This document shows positions 10,798 through 23,451 of a stretch of DNA of 64,000 nt, in pieces (position 1 is the stretch's first letter; every line of letters begins with the position of its first letter). The position numbers and the translations under genes are program-made. Under the pieces are notes generated by a model, which ran no database searches, had not been told where the DNA came from, and saw nothing but the letters and a program-made list of their open reading frames with translations. This DNA is from Leptodontidium sp. MPI-SDFR-AT-0119 (taxonomy: Eukaryota > Ascomycota > Leotiomycetes > Helotiales > Leptodontidiaceae), in NCBI GenBank assembly GCA_020726505.1, contig JAHLEZ010000003.1, forward strand, positions 1,612,001 to 1,676,000, in the 5' to 3' direction.

Positions 10798-13028
10798 AAA
10801 ATCCGCGACCAAAGATAACCTGCCACCTAGCTTGTCCGAAGGAGGCGTTCTCAGGGTCAAGACTCGTGGAATTCTCGAAGTCCCGGTATTAGTACGGGAG
10901 CGATGCGGAAAGAACTGGGGAGTTGTTAACGAGTTGGCGTTCTCAGGCCTTCGAATGTATATAAGTAGCAGGGGGGGTCTTTCAATTCGAGCTTGCCAAA
11001 TTCGAACTGAAATATTCGGCCCCAAGGGAGGCGAGACCGGTTTTGATTTGATAGACGTCGATGATGTACCATAAAGCTAGGCTGTGAATGACGAGAGAGA
11101 TGTTGGCTGGATCTGCTTCATCGTCCGGAATCTTCCTCCAAGTGACGATCCCTTCCCCGCGGCCTTGTTTCGGTCTGATGCAGAGGGCGTATAGCAGTTT
11201 TGCCCAGTTGAAAGAAGAAGTGCACTCTTCAAGGGGCCGGCGACGTCGTTTTCCCACTTCAACGTCTCAAAATGGCGCTCAAAATTATTCTTGGTGAGTA
11301 CTGGCTGTTGCTATCGTCCACCGCCATCTTTCGCCCATCGGCCCATTCTCCAAGTTTGTCTCTCGGTTCACGATCTGGTCGGTCCTCCTCACGCTTGTTG
11401 ACTCCCCAAAGACACAGTCCTCGCAAAACCCGATCCCACACATCCAAAACAAAGTCAAAGACTGTTCTACAAGTTGTTACCCCCGTCCGTGACAGGATTC
11501 GTCGCCATCTCAGTGATAGATCATATGTGTTTCGGGCGATCTGAAGCTTCGAAGTTAATTGTATAATGATGATGATGGACGTTCTGTTCAAGCATCACGA
11601 TGTGTCTGTCGTAGACTACTTCCCGACCGCATGAGAGGTGGCTGGCTGATGGTGATGGTGACGGAATTCAACACCCTGTAACTTCGTAAGCGAGAAGTCG
11701 CTGTGGAACACCATTCCCAAGATCCATCAGAAAGCCTTCAATGCGGCTCGGCTTGATATTTGAACGTAATAAATCCGTAAATTTGCTTGCGGATATTTTG
11801 TTGAAAGATTTGATATCATGGTGGCCGAGTGCTCCATGGGACTCAGGACCGGCCCCTGTAATTCGGAGCTGACGTGCGATGGAGCCCCTGGATTTGCAGC
11901 CTCTTTTAGTGCATGCTTCCACTGCGACCAAGCCCCATGGACTGCCAGGCTGAAGGGTGCGATCTCAGGGGTTGAGAGATAAAATTTCATCCTAGGAGTC
12001 CAATGCAGGAAGCATAAAATTTTGCTGCTGCAAAACAAGTATAGTATCTAGGGACACAACAAAGCTTCAAGTCCTCCCTTTGAACCACCACCACCAGCCA
12101 CCATCTTGGCTGATGCCCACTCCTAAGGCTTCTATCAAAATAAACAAATTAACCGGCTATGCAACAACGTAAAATTTCCAAAAGACCATGAAATTACTCC
12201 ACGAGAACATAAATAACTGGAAAGAGGATTTCGGAATGGGACAGGCAGAGGGGACAATCTGAATGGGATAATCCCTCAACTGCCATTCCATAAACTGTCC
12301 TGAAGAGCCTGTAATCGAAGGCCGAAAGCCAGACTGCTGAGATCAGCCACGAAGACCAAATACTGTACCGCTGTCTATAATGGTAAGACTCCTATTTCAG
12401 TATCTCCCTTTATTATCTTCTTAATTTGACAGCATTTTCTGGAGATTTCATTCTGAAATGGCGCATTTTAGACTTATTCTACTCCCGCTATTATTGCTAC
12501 ACTTCATCAACAACAGATCTAAACAGGATATATTTGGATCTTAAGTCAAAAGTCCAGAAGATGAACGGTCAAGTTTTGAGAGAGGGCTGGATAGAACAAC
12601 CAAGAAGCAGCTTAGACAGCTTTAACGACTGTGTACTCGGAGTCAAAGAAATGGGTATGGCTACCGATAGCGAGGCGAAAAGGGCTGGTAAGTCTTCGCC
12701 TCTTCAGGATTTTGGCGGTCTTTTGAACGAAGAGTAGACCAGTTGCCCGACGCAAAGATTAATAAACCCTTTTCTTGACCAAAGGGTGTCCCAAGGTACC
12801 TTACCTACATAGGTAGTCTCAGGAGGACACTTGGAGCCTTCCGCTTTGCAGTTGCTGCCTTCCGAGACCCCGCGGAACCATCAGTACCTGCCTAAGCGAA
12901 TGTTTTTGCTCAATCCCGTTCCTAGGTGCCGAGATATCTTTCACTCGGAAATCCAACCCCTCTCGAACATCTTCATCCTCTCCTACTTCAACTCTTCGTG
13001 CAAAACAAAACACGTCCAAGAAGACACC
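10798..13028. other. long intergenic region between kinase and maleylacetate reductase
   Basis: About 2.2 kb. Several short frames exist on both strands (for example 11668-12038 minus and 12426-12737 plus), but none shows a motif, a family match that I recognise, or a convincing splice model. The last 200 nt carry the promoter motif described separately and the leader of the maleylacetate reductase gene. Confidence 0.4.
12851..12865 (+). promoter_or_regulatory. shared catabolic promoter motif, variant copy
   Basis: GTTGCTGCCTTCCGA lies about 165 nt upstream of the maleylacetate reductase ATG. It differs at 2 of 15 positions from the copies at 20855 and 24138. TTCCGG-type cores fit the CGG half sites bound by many Zn2Cys6 regulators, such as the one in this cluster. 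Function is inferred. Confidence 0.4.
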
Positions 13029-14305
13029 ATGGATACGATCAAAAACTTCGTCTATACGGCATCCCCCAGCCGTGTCATCTTCGGTAGTGGCACAGTCACC
13101 CAACTCCCTGTAGAACTCACCCGGCAAAACCTCTCATCCCCCCTTATCCTCACTACCCCGGAACAAGCCTCACAAGCAGAAAGCCTCTCCAAAATTCTCA
13201 ATGGCAACATCGCAGGTATATTCTCTGAAGCGGCGATGCACACTCCGCTCAACGTCACAAACAAAGCGGTTGAATATGCCAAGTCCGCGAATGCCGATTC
13301 AGTGGTGTCAATCGGCGGGGGAAGTACCACGGGTCTGGGGAAGGCGATTAGTATTCGGACGGGGTTACCGCATATTTGCATCCCGACGACGTATGCCGGG
13401 TCTGAGATGACCCCGATTTGTATACAAGCCCTCTTCTCCGTTATCTTACTTTTCAAAACCTCCCCTGAGATTGTGGAACAATTAACTTTGCTGTCTCGGA
13501 TTTCTAAGTGATAATGCTGATGTTTGTGAAGTGGGAGAGACAACCGAGGGCAGGAAGACAACGAGGAGCGATCCCAAGATTCTACCAGGAACGGTGATAT
13601 ACGATGTTGACTTCACTATGACTCTACCCGTAGGCCTGAGCGCAACCAGCGGCGTAAACGCAATCGCCCACGCCGGTAATTATTCTTCTTCTCATCTCCC
13701 ACTCTTCCTCCCTCCTCCTTACTAGTGTTTACATTTCGCTAAACCAAATCCCCACAGTCGAGGCGCTCTACGCTCAAAACACCAACCCAATTATCAACCT
13801 CCTAGCTCTCGAAGGAATTAAGGCCCTAGCCGCCTCCCTTCCAACAATCATCGCCTCGCCCTCAGACATCACCGCTCGCATAAACGCACAATATGGTGCC
13901 TGGCTCTGCGGCGTGTGTCTCGGGTCCGTAGGCATGGCACTTCACCATAAAATCTGCCACACACTGGGCGGGTCATTCGCCATGCCGCACGCAGAAACGC
14001 ACACGATCGTTCTCCCTCACGCTCTCGCTTACAATGCCCCTAAAATCCCTGAGGTCATGAAGAAGCTAGCGGAAGTGTTGCCAGAGAGCGAGGGGGATGC
14101 GATTCGTGGGTTGAATGTACTACTTGGGAAACTAGGAGTCAAGAGGGGACTGCGGGAGTTTGGGTTCAAAGAGGAGGATGTGGATCGCGCGGCGGATATT
14201 GCGGTTGGGAATCCCTATTGGAATCCTAGACCGGTAGAGAGGGAGGCGATTCGCGAGTTGATTCGGAGAGCGGTTATAGGGGAGGATGCTCAGGCGAATT
14301 TCTAG
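13029..14305 (+). CDS. maleylacetate reductase
   Basis: Reduces maleylacetate to 3-oxoadipate with NAD(P)H, the step after ring cleavage of hydroxyquinol. Exons 13029-13419, 13532-13675 and 13758-14305 (introns 112 and 82 nt) keep phase and give 360 residues, the usual length of this iron-alcohol-dehydrogenase-like family. Visible family blocks: SRVIFGSGTV near the N-terminus, VSIGGGSTTGLGKAI (nucleotide binding), PTTYAGSEMTP, LSATSGVNAIAHAVEALYA, and HHKICHTLGGSFAMPHAETH with the metal-site histidines. The first intron splits a Leu codon just after MTPI. Neighbours encode a ring hydroxylase, a regulator, a transporter and an intradiol dioxygenase, which agrees with the assignment. Confidence 0.92.
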
Positions 14306-14476
14306 GCACTATGTACAGCAGCTGAAGACAAGTGAAAATTCCGGGGCGGGTTAAAAATCAGAAAATTGCATGGCAAGAGTGTCCTTTAACACTCATTCAT
14401 TGCATTTGCTGCAACTGAACTCTGGGGGTTGGCAGGACATGATGTATGACCTCCCGTTGAACTTGGTGAACTACTG

Positions 14477-17400
14477 TCACATCACATCCCCGCCAAACCA
14501 AGAATTGTCGTACATCAACCCACCAATGGGCTCCTCACCAACCACAAAGCCCTCTAGTGCAAGAGGATCCATCATACTTGCCCATATGCCACTCAATGAG
14601 GGATTCATCGCCCATGACTCGCCTAAATTACCCACCGCGTCCAACATTCCCAGGTGTTCATTACCCATCATGAGTCCGCCTGCCCCATTTAGCCCGGGCC
14701 CAATCCCAGGCGTCTGCATAGAATGCGATTGTTGAGAAGCAGTGTGCTGACGCTGTCTCACATGATTCTTCGCAAATTCAAGGAGTTCTTGGATCAAATC
14801 GAAGCAGCGACGCGCAACACGGGCTTCATCCATGGAAGCTAGGATATCGAGTGACTTCTGGACGTCTAAAAGGAGCTCCTCGGTGGGCAGGGCGCTGTAA
14901 TCCAGGAGGATGAGGTAGAGGATAATCGTCGCGGCGTAGATCGTGTAGGTGGTGTTATAGCGCCAAGACCGGAAGTAATGGCGATGAAGATAGGATTCGT
15001 AAAGGAGATTGATGGTTTGGCGAGCGGCAGCTAAACAGGCGCTGACGTTGGCACTGAAAGTAGGGGGTTGGGAGTATGGAATGGCGGAGGCGGCTACAAA
15101 GGGGCGGTGGAGCAGGATTTTGGCGTTTTGGTAGCCTGGAGAACATTATTTTGAGGAAGTTCATGAGAGATAGGGGAGCAGCTTACGGAGTTCTAGAACG
15201 AGTTTTTGCTTGCCGACCCATTCGGGCTCTTTTAAGGCGTTGGAGCCCGGACTGAGCCATGATGGGAGGTTGCTCCTCCATTCCGTGAAGTCGGAGTCGA
15301 GCTCGAACGCAATTTTGGACTTTTCCTGTAGGGAGAGATGTTTTGCTTCGTGATATAGCTCTTTTGATGATCTTAGAAGGAGGGCCGCGAATCTGACCAT
15401 TTCTGGTATCATCGCGACGTGTTTCGGTTCTGTCATCATTCTAGCGGAGTCTGATGAGCACTGAAAATAGGGATGAGTCAGCTCTCCGCAGTGTAATGAG
15501 ATATGATGGGGACGGGGCACATACATCGATTTCCGGAAATGAAATATCATAGGCTGAGGGCATCATCAAACTACTCATTCGTCCTGAGGAGCAGCACATA
15601 TCCCTACGAACAAGCTCGTCAGAAGCGGGCCGGAGAAAAGGGAGCAGTGACATCTTACACTTCTTGGGAGTAGATTGCCCTACATAAGAGTTAGACTGAT
15701 CTTTCAGAGTCACTTAACTTACCACCAAGTCTTTCTGGCTGCATTCCGCCACTCAACCGATTGAGGAAGTGATGTATCTGGCAATCCTATCGCAAGCGCT
15801 GTGCGGACAGCCATTCCACTGTACATGTAACAAGCATGGGGCTTCAAAACATTTTGAAAGTAGAGTGACTATGCAGGCCAAAGTCAAATTGGAATTTATG
15901 CTCCGAAAATTTGAACGCCGGTTCTGTTAGGGGGCTCACCATCAACATCAGCGTCTGCGCACTTTCCAACGAGCACACCTCAAAGCAATCTCCAAGAAGC
16001 CTCTTCGACCTGTCGATAAAAATCTTCGACAATTGGATAGAGGAAGCGGCACTTGCAATGTCACTATGATCTCCATCGTGAAGCTGATCCATTTGCCTCT
16101 TGTGGCTCGCAAAGATCTCCTGGCTTGATATCAACGACCCAACAGCCAGAACAACGTTGTACAGCGCTAGGAAATGTAGGTCGCCGCGCGGTACTCCATT
16201 TAATGGCCATCGTGACCAAATCGTTGATTCGCACCTCGCTACAAACTCGTGCTCGGATAGAAATGGGTGGATGTAGTATAGATTCGAAAAGAATATTCGA
16301 AGATACTCTTTTTCGATTGACTGCTCCACAAGCCCTCGCCCGTAATTATCGCTTGTTTGTTGGGTTGGAAATGTGCCTCTCCTATACGGATGAGCAGGGG
16401 TTTTCCCTTTCCTCTTGTTTGATACCCCTGGGCCGTCATCGTCAGCAATTGCAAACTCTGTCAGATCCATATCTTCGTTTCCAGGGCGTTTGGGTGCCGA
16501 ATCAGACGGTCGCTGTCGAGATACCCCTCTCCCCACAACAGCGGGTGCCGTAAAGTTGGGCTCAGCAACAGACGTTTCATCGTCGTAGAGTAGATTTACA
16601 ATCGACAATCGATCTGTTCCCAATGAACTTTTACTGTTCGTAGGGTTGCTCTTTGAGCGATGTTGAAGATCCCTTCCTGAGGTACCTGTCGAACTAGTTG
16701 TAGCCGCGTCAGGGGTATCCAGGGTAGACTGGACAGAAATTGCCATCGTGTGCCCACCAGCAGGCCTATTGGAGCGAGCGTGAGTAAACAGCTGTCCCAG
16801 GAGTGCGAAATTCGACGACCGCCCGTAGTACTCTCTACCCGTGGTATGCTCATTAACATCGCGTAAGGGCTCAATTTCTTGTTGATTTTCAACGGAAGTT
16901 GCGTCCTGATGTTCTTTGTGCCCTAAGAGTTAGCTGTGTAACATGAAAGCGCTGTAATAAGGAGGGTGAGTTCCGTTTTGATATTTGCCCTTTCCTTGAC
17001 TTAACGCATGGTACACAGCGGAAGTAGTACCTTCAGAAACAACTTGTTCGCCAGAGTCGTTATTACTAAAGCCTGGCGAATCGGAGACACGTTGGCCGTG
17101 CTGCTCTTGCGATGACACTTCTAGTGAGGTGGAAGATACTTGCGCTCTCACAGGCTCACGTTTTTGAGCATTGCTTCGCCTCCTAGCATAGGGCGAGCCT
17201 CTGCTTGGATTCTTTTTGTCGTAGACGCAATTCCAACCATGGGCTATAAAGCAATTAGTTCGGTTCCTACTTTCAACTAGACAGCTGCAAGAGAGAAGCG
17301 GGTGGTAAGGATGTCGCAACCAACTTTCACAGTTTTTGCATGGAACTGTCTGTGCACACTAAATAATCGAATAACAGTAATATCAGCCAGTAGTCCCAAA

Positions 17401-17596
17401 TCATTACAAACATCTGGGGCTGGACCTACCTTTGCTTTTTTGATTTTGCACATTTGACATGCCTGTGAGACACGTGGCTGAGATCTCCGATTCTGCATAG
17501 GAGCTTCGTACCCTGTCAGTCTTACTGTTTTGCTGATGTAATGACGAAGTAGGACCAATATAAGAAACACTCACATGGTGGTACGCTCTCCATCAT
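14477..17596 (-). CDS. Zn(II)2Cys6 transcription factor of the aromatic cluster
   Basis: Ten exons: 17596-17575, 17512-17430, 17358-17325, 17243-17001, 16922-15940, 15841-15723, 15679-15659, 15603-15525, 15460-15187 and 15135-14477. All phases fit and give 838 residues. The zinc cluster is spread over exons 2-4: ACQMCKIKKAK, CAQTVPCKNC, then ETHGWNC, that is C-x2-C-x6-C-x5-C-x2-C-x6-C. A basic linker follows (ARRRSNAQKREP). The middle has the fungal_trans domain (EYLRIFFSNLYYIHPFLSEHEF, ACYMYSGMAVRTALAIGL, TWWAIYSQEVDMCCSSGRMS). The start ATG at 17596 was chosen because its 22-nt exon joins in phase; a start at MQNRRSQPR in exon 2 is possible. The exon 4 donor (GTCAAG) is weak. Its position inside the catabolic cluster suggests it controls it. 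Confidence 0.85.
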
Positions 17597-18114
17597 GCCT
17601 GTGATAGGGTTCAAAGCCAGCGGTGATGATGTTGAGCCCCAGTCCGTTCATGTCGAATCCTCAGCCAAAGCGCCTCACTGACAGGGACGATGTACCTTTA
17701 GTAGCTGCAATTGTACTGGAACAACATTGGGTGACTATACACACTAGCAATATAGAATTTATTATTCTTTAGATCCTCGAAATGACCAGCATATTGGTGC
17801 AATTTGCCTCCAAGGTAAGATGCGGGGTTCGAAAAATCCACCTTCACCATAACCGATCAACCGATCACGTGGTGTTTATAGCTCCGCTTGACATGGATGT
17901 TCTTTTTCCCCTTACAAAAAAAAGGGCAATCTCTAAGTCGTTACAGTTTCATGTACATGAAGAGACTTTGTGATGGAAATTTAAGCGACCGACTGAATTC
18001 CCAGTTAAGGACATCTGATGATGCACATGAGTTTCATTATTTACACAAACGCCAGTGGCCCAATTACTTCACTATTAACCATCTCCCCGCCAGCACAGTA
18101 TACAGAATGGGCTT
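17597..18114. other. intergenic region between regulator and monooxygenase
   Basis: About 500 nt holding the promoter of the regulator and the 3' end of the monooxygenase gene. AT-rich, with no gene or obvious repeat. The GTTGATGCC motif is absent here. Confidence 0.45.
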
Positions 18115-20322
18115 TCATGAAGCACGTACAAGACAACAATCCAAATATCTTACCAGTGTCTCAAGATCGTCGACAGCGCACACCGTCCCCACGTACCCAT
18201 CCGGCCTCACTACAACAACCGCGCCCCTTCCAATGTCAACACCATATCTGCTATACACCTCCTCCCCGGCGATGAAAGTTCTCATTTCCGCATCGCGTTT
18301 GATACAAGGGGGTAGATCTACCCATTCAAATCGCTGTTTACGCGGAGGATGAAGAATGAGAAGTTCTAATACTCCGGCCGGGTACTGAGGTATGATTGAG
18401 TCGCAGAGCTGAACCAGGCAATCTGCTGATGGATTGCCGGTACATGTCAGATGGCGGTCAGTGAAGGCTAGGATACGGTAGCGGCCGGTCGAAGGCATTT
18501 CTAGCCGTCAATTAGCAGCTGCAACTACTACGAAGCAGAGATTGCGTTTCTATACTTACCATCTTGCAAGTGCCGTGGATTCGCATCCGCATATCTTGTC
18601 ACAATGCTGTCATTCACCCGTCGTCCAGGCTTCAATGTACCTCCCAGGAAATTATTCCCCGTGATCAGGGCTTGCTTCTTATGAGCCCCTTCTGGACTCT
18701 TCACTAATTGGCTCTCCGGGTACTCGATGCCACATCCACTCGTGAAGCCGCTCCCATCAAGGAAGATCTTGAGAAACTCATCGTGGGTCAAACCACCCTC
18801 TTCGACAGCTTCCGCTTCCGACATCTGACCCGAGAACATAGAGGAGAACTTCGTGTCGAAGTCTATGAGTTGCTTAGCAATAGTAAGACGCTCTTCGCCG
18901 AATGTAGAAAGGATCGGGTTGAGTCCTTTGGTTGACTGCGGGGAGATCCCGTTGATAGCGTGGACAAGCTTCCAGGATAAGTTGTAGGAGTCCATCATCG
19001 AAACGTTCATCCCTTGCCCCGCTTTGGGACTATGAGTGTGGCAAGCTGGAAGATACATTAGCCTACACGGATTACTCTAAAAATGGGGTAGTTGGAGCGT
19101 ACCGTCACCAACTATAAATACTCTCTCAACGCCCTCTGCATCTTTCAACGAAAATTCAGGTGTCATTCGCTGTCCAATCTGATAGGCAGCAAACCAATCA
19201 GGCTCGGTGCCAGCCTTAACTCCAATCTTATACGGATACATGACTTTGGTAGCTTGTGCCAGGATAGACTGGTAAGTGACAACAGACCGGCGCTGTTTCG
19301 AGGTAGCCTTATGCGCCTTCTCGGCCTCTGCATCCTCATTGACATCCGTGGGAATCTCATCCTTGATCTGGACGTAAAGTCGAGTCAGGTATTCGCCAGT
19401 CGCGATTCTCTCCCGGGGAATGATCATAATAGAGCCAGAATCTGCATGAATCGCACAGCGCTTCCGGATGTCGGGAAAATCAGTGTCGCAGACGAAATCT
19501 AGCACGCCCCATATATGATCTGTAGTTTCGCCCTCGAGTTTTAGACCCATGCCTTTGCGGACGCGTGAGTGCGCCCCATCTGCTCCAACCAGGTACTTTG
19601 CCCGTACTGTTCTGCTTGTGGATGTAGGAGTCCCACTTGCGTCTTTCGTGGAAGTGTTGACTGTGACTTTGATAGGGTATTCTGGATCGGAGGTTGGGTC
19701 CAATTCGAAATGCTGGAAATCGGTGGAGCGAATGATACCACGCTGAGAATATCGTCGAAGACTTTCGTCCAAAATCCTTTCAATACGTCCTTGATGGATC
19801 GTAATCTCATGCTTGAATCGTGCGTCTACCACAACGTCTGGCACAAAAGAAGTTCGCTCAATTCCGGCGCCTTGTGATCCGTTCACCGCGCCATTCGCTA
19901 CTTTCTTTTTAGGGTTCCAGAAAGCAACTTCTGACATATGGCAACTCTCCGTCAATATTTCATGAGCGAGATCGAGACTCTGCAGGACCTCGAGGGTCCG
20001 TGGCTGGAGGCCATCAGCTTGACCTGCTTTCAGCGTTCCGGGTTTGGAATCAAAACATATCATGGAAGCATCAGAGAGTCCGTACCGAGCCAGCAGCGTG
20101 GCGAGGAATAATCCTGCTGGACCTGCCTGAGCGATTGTGTTAGTCATTACAGAATGTATGTTTTGCTGTACTCCAACTTACTCCAATCACAACAACCTCG
20201 TACTTTTCTGTTCCATCGGCGGCGGCCTCAATAGGCTGCGAGAGGCGTGGAAGTGGGGTAGCAAATGAAGGTAACACCCGCAGATCGCGCCATGAACTTG
20301 AGGTCTCGGTGAAAACAGGCAT
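18115..20322 (-). CDS. FAD-dependent aromatic hydroxylase (phenol 2-monooxygenase type)
   Basis: Four exons (20322-20182, 20126-19103, 19045-18560, 18500-18115; introns 54-59 nt) in phase, 678 residues. N-terminal FAD site VVVIGAGPAGLFLATLLARYGL is split by intron 1. Then QADGLQPRTLEVLQSL, VGADGAHSRVRKGMG (second FAD/NADPH motif), and [20 protein letters not shown] (GD motif contacting FAD ribityl). The C-terminal thioredoxin-like domain contains RLTxxG-like and GxVVVVRPDGYVG, as in Trichosporon-type phenol hydroxylases, which hydroxylate phenols or resorcinol ortho to OH using NADPH and O2. In this cluster the likely product is hydroxyquinol, though the substrate is inferred. An upstream in-frame Met exists, but 20322 (MPVFTETSSSW) gives the shortest sensible N-terminus. 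Confidence 0.88.
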
Positions 20323-21611
20323 CCTGGAGTTTGATAGATGCTGATGATACACGTAGCTTTGTGAATAAACTCGAAAGAGAAAGAGAAAGCACAGGAAGTG
20401 AACGAGGCACTTCAATAATTTAATAGTACACGACCAAAAAACGCTAGTTTTAATGGTACTGACATCACATCGGCTTCCTGGTGGCTGATCAGTGATCAGA
20501 GGGTCTGGAATAATCAAACAAGTCCCCCATTACTCCCCGAGTGCGGAGAAACGAACACGCCTACAGAAACTGCCGGGCGGGAAACAACGCAGACAAGACC
20601 CGCATTGTTGCATCCGGGTATTCCAACTGATCAGCATTGTTTTTCTTACACTGTTCGGCTAATCATTCTTGTTCGATTCGGCGCACCAGTGACCCGGAAA
20701 TCAGAACTTAGATGTACTCCTAAACCCAGTCTTCTCAACCTCCATTATTCTCATTACTTGGGCCGTATTCTGGTAACCCGAGCCACGTCGACATCAATGC
20801 GGGGTCGCTAAGGTCAGGGTGAGTAGCTACTTGTTGCCGGTTGATTGTGGACATGTTGATGCCTTCCGGCGGCAGGATACTGTACAAGTACCAAGACCCG
20901 AAACTCTAACCCTAGTTGCAATTCTCAATGCAGATGCCAATTCATAAAAGGCGTCTCAATTTTTGCAGATCCCGATTTACGTATATGTAACGGGTAAGCA
21001 TGAGTGGAATCTGGTGCCATCCGAATGACCTTTATGCTGAACACTTTCAAAAGAACCACTGAACTAATGAAGCAAGAAGATGTAAAGTCAGAATGGACGT
21101 GTATTAAATCATGAGAAATACATTACAAACAACAGCTTACTTAATTTGACTAATCAAGCTACGAATAATGACCCGTAAAAAGTGTCAGAACAACACCGCC
21201 TAGTAAGACTAGTTTTCGATACTAACCATCAGTCGAGACTGTTTCTGCGGATCGCAACCCCATTCTCTCCAGGGCTTTAGAGACTTCCCGCATGTCAGTC
21301 CCCTTCCCCCACACGCTAGATGTAGCCTAGAGCTGACAGAGCTGGTATGCAGTTGTGCAGCTGGGTCTAACTAACTTTTATGGTGATGGCGTTGGCGACG
21401 CTTACTCGCAAGTATTTGATAAGATGATGGATGCATCTTCCTCGAAGATCGATCCTTCAGCAGAGAAAGAACAAGTAGTGACCACTTCTACACTGGGCCA
21501 ACTTCTTTCTTCGAAAATCAAAACAACTTATACCTTTCCTTCACTCTCCATCCGGCTACCTTCAACTACTCACTGAGCTATACTCTCTGGACTTGGTCGG
21601 GACGGTTGAAA
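20323..21611. other. divergent promoter region of monooxygenase and MFS genes
   Basis: About 1.3 kb between two divergent cluster genes, likely a shared control region. It contains the motif copy at 20855. The 222-nt frame at 21355 has no recognisable protein character and ends before the MFS start. Confidence 0.5.
20855..20869 (+). promoter_or_regulatory. shared catabolic promoter motif GTTGATGCCTTCCGG
   Basis: A 15-bp sequence identical to the one at 24138. It lies between the divergent monooxygenase and MFS genes, about 530 nt from one start and 740 nt from the other. It is followed by CGGCAGG, adding a second CGG. A candidate binding site for the cluster's Zn2Cys6 factor. Confidence 0.5.
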
Positions 21612-23451
21612 ATGTCTTGTGAGACGAAAGAGATGGATCCAAGCGTCGACGAACAAAGTGAGAAGCACCTTGATAACATCGTTGATCTAGATGCGCTCGG
21701 CGAGCGTGAGGGCTATGTTCTCAACGCTGAGCTGGGCCATGCCGACACCAGACATCTCAAGACCAGTCGAGATGGCCGCACGATCCTCATCCCTCAACCT
21801 AGCGATGATCCGAACGACCCCTTGAATTGGAGCCAGACGAAGAAGAATCTCATTCTACTTGTCGTATCCTGTACTGGTACGTCATTTCCCACCTATGCCT
21901 CTGGGTACTGTCTTTTCGTGTGACTGACCCGATGTAGCTTTCTTACCTGATTATGGATCTGCCACTGGAGCTGTAACTCTCCTCCCTCAAGCTGCGTAAG
22001 TGAACAACATACCACTTTCTACCTTCCAATCGAACAAAGTCTGATCAACAACTTAGAATCTGGAACATGACCCCAGACACAGTCAATCACTCTCAAGTCG
22101 GCAACGTATTCATGCTCGGAGTTGGTGGTGTTGTGGCCGTTACCCTCTCAGCCTACTTTGGGCGATATCCAGTTCTATTCTGGTTCATTGTTCTAGCTGT
22201 GGGTACAGCAGCTTGGTGCGCCGCAGCAGAGACATTCCCTTCGTTCATGGCGGCACGCATCTTAAACGGTTTCTTCTCAACTGTTGCTCAAGGCGGGGGC
22301 CTCATGTTTATCAAAGACATGTTTTTCTTCCACGAGCACGCCCGTAAAATCAACATCTGGTCTGCATTCATCATCTTGTCTCCCTATTTCGGCCCCATGC
22401 TCACCGCATTCATCATCAATACCATCAAGTGGCAGTGGGCATTCGGGCTATATACTATCATGACCGGCCTCTGTCTCATTGCTATCATGCTCTTCGCGGA
22501 TGAAACATACTACGATCGACGGATTCCTATGGACAAACAACCAGACCGGGGCTCACACATCAGTCGCATGCTTGGGATCGCACAATGGAGGAGTCGAAAT
22601 CACCGCAATACCATTGGCCAAGCTCTTCAGAGGCCATTCATCGCCATCAGCAAGCTACCGGTTCTGTTGACTGTCGTCTACTACATGTTGACATTCGCTT
22701 GGGTTGTTGGCATCAATACTACCCTCGCTATTTTCCTAACCCCACTATACAACTTTGGACCCAAACAGATCGGTATGTAAACTTACACGTCATTTTCTTG
22801 TACAATTCTAACTTGTCACAGGCTTTTTCTACTTCACACCGGTTGTCGCCGCTCTTCTCGGCGAGTTGACTGGTCATTGGCTCCACGACTTCGTCGCTCG
22901 CTTATCCATGAAGCGTAATCATGGCGTCCTCGAACCCGAAGCTCGTCTCAAGGTCATCTGGATCAGTACACCGTTTATGATTGTAGGCTTGATCCTTCTC
23001 GGCTTCTGCTTGGAGGAGGGATACCACTACATGGTAACATCTGTTGCGTGGGGACTTTATGTTTTTGGCATCATGATCACAACTGTCGGTGTCAATGCGT
23101 ACAACCTGGATGCATATCCTGAGGCAAGTCTTCCAGTATGTTCCGTGATACTGTTGATGAAAACTAACTGGCTTTTTAGGCTTCAGGCGAGGTAGCTTCC
23201 TGGATCAATTTTGCACGTACCGCAGGCGGTTTTATCATTTCGTACTTCCAGGTAAGTCGTCACAATCTTTAACGACTCTACATAAATTAATTGGAGAACA
23301 GGTAACCTGGGCCAATGCAGAAGGCACTAAGAAATCTCTCGGAACGCAAGCTGGTATCGTCGGTGCCGCATTCATAATTATTCTCCTACTGCAGCGATTT
23401 GGGAAGAGTCTTCGGGCTTGGGCTGGGCAGCCGCACTTCAAGACGAACTGA
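21612..23451 (+). CDS. MFS transporter, likely aromatic-acid or phenol uptake
   Basis: Six exons: 21612-21877, 21938-21995, 22057-22772, 22822-23124, 23180-23251 and 23302-23451. All junctions keep phase, giving about 520 residues with a hydrophilic N-terminus (res 1-70) and 12 hydrophobic segments. Family signs: NPLNWSQTKKN before helix 1, GALYFGRYPVLFW-like loop 2-3, ARILNGFFSTVAQ, and near the end ASGEVASWINFARTAGGFIISYFQ, typical of the fungal HOL1-like/DHA-type MFS branch. Intron 4 seems to be a GC-AG intron (GAG|GCAAGT at 23125). The gene lies between the hydroxylase and the ring-cleaving dioxygenase, so transport of the pathway substrate is the simplest role; direction and substrate are inferred. 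Confidence 0.88.

Noticed and set aside
10556..11074. 172-codon frame overlapping the kinase 3' end
   Set aside because: It overlaps kinase coding sequence in another frame; the part after 10797 shows no motif.
11668..12038. Two overlapping minus-strand frames of 87 and 103 codons
   Set aside because: No recognisable domain, no joinable splice sites, and frames overlap out of phase.
12426..12737. 103-codon plus-strand frame before maleylacetate reductase
   Set aside because: No family, AT-rich start, and no splice partner. It could be a small gene, but nothing supports it.
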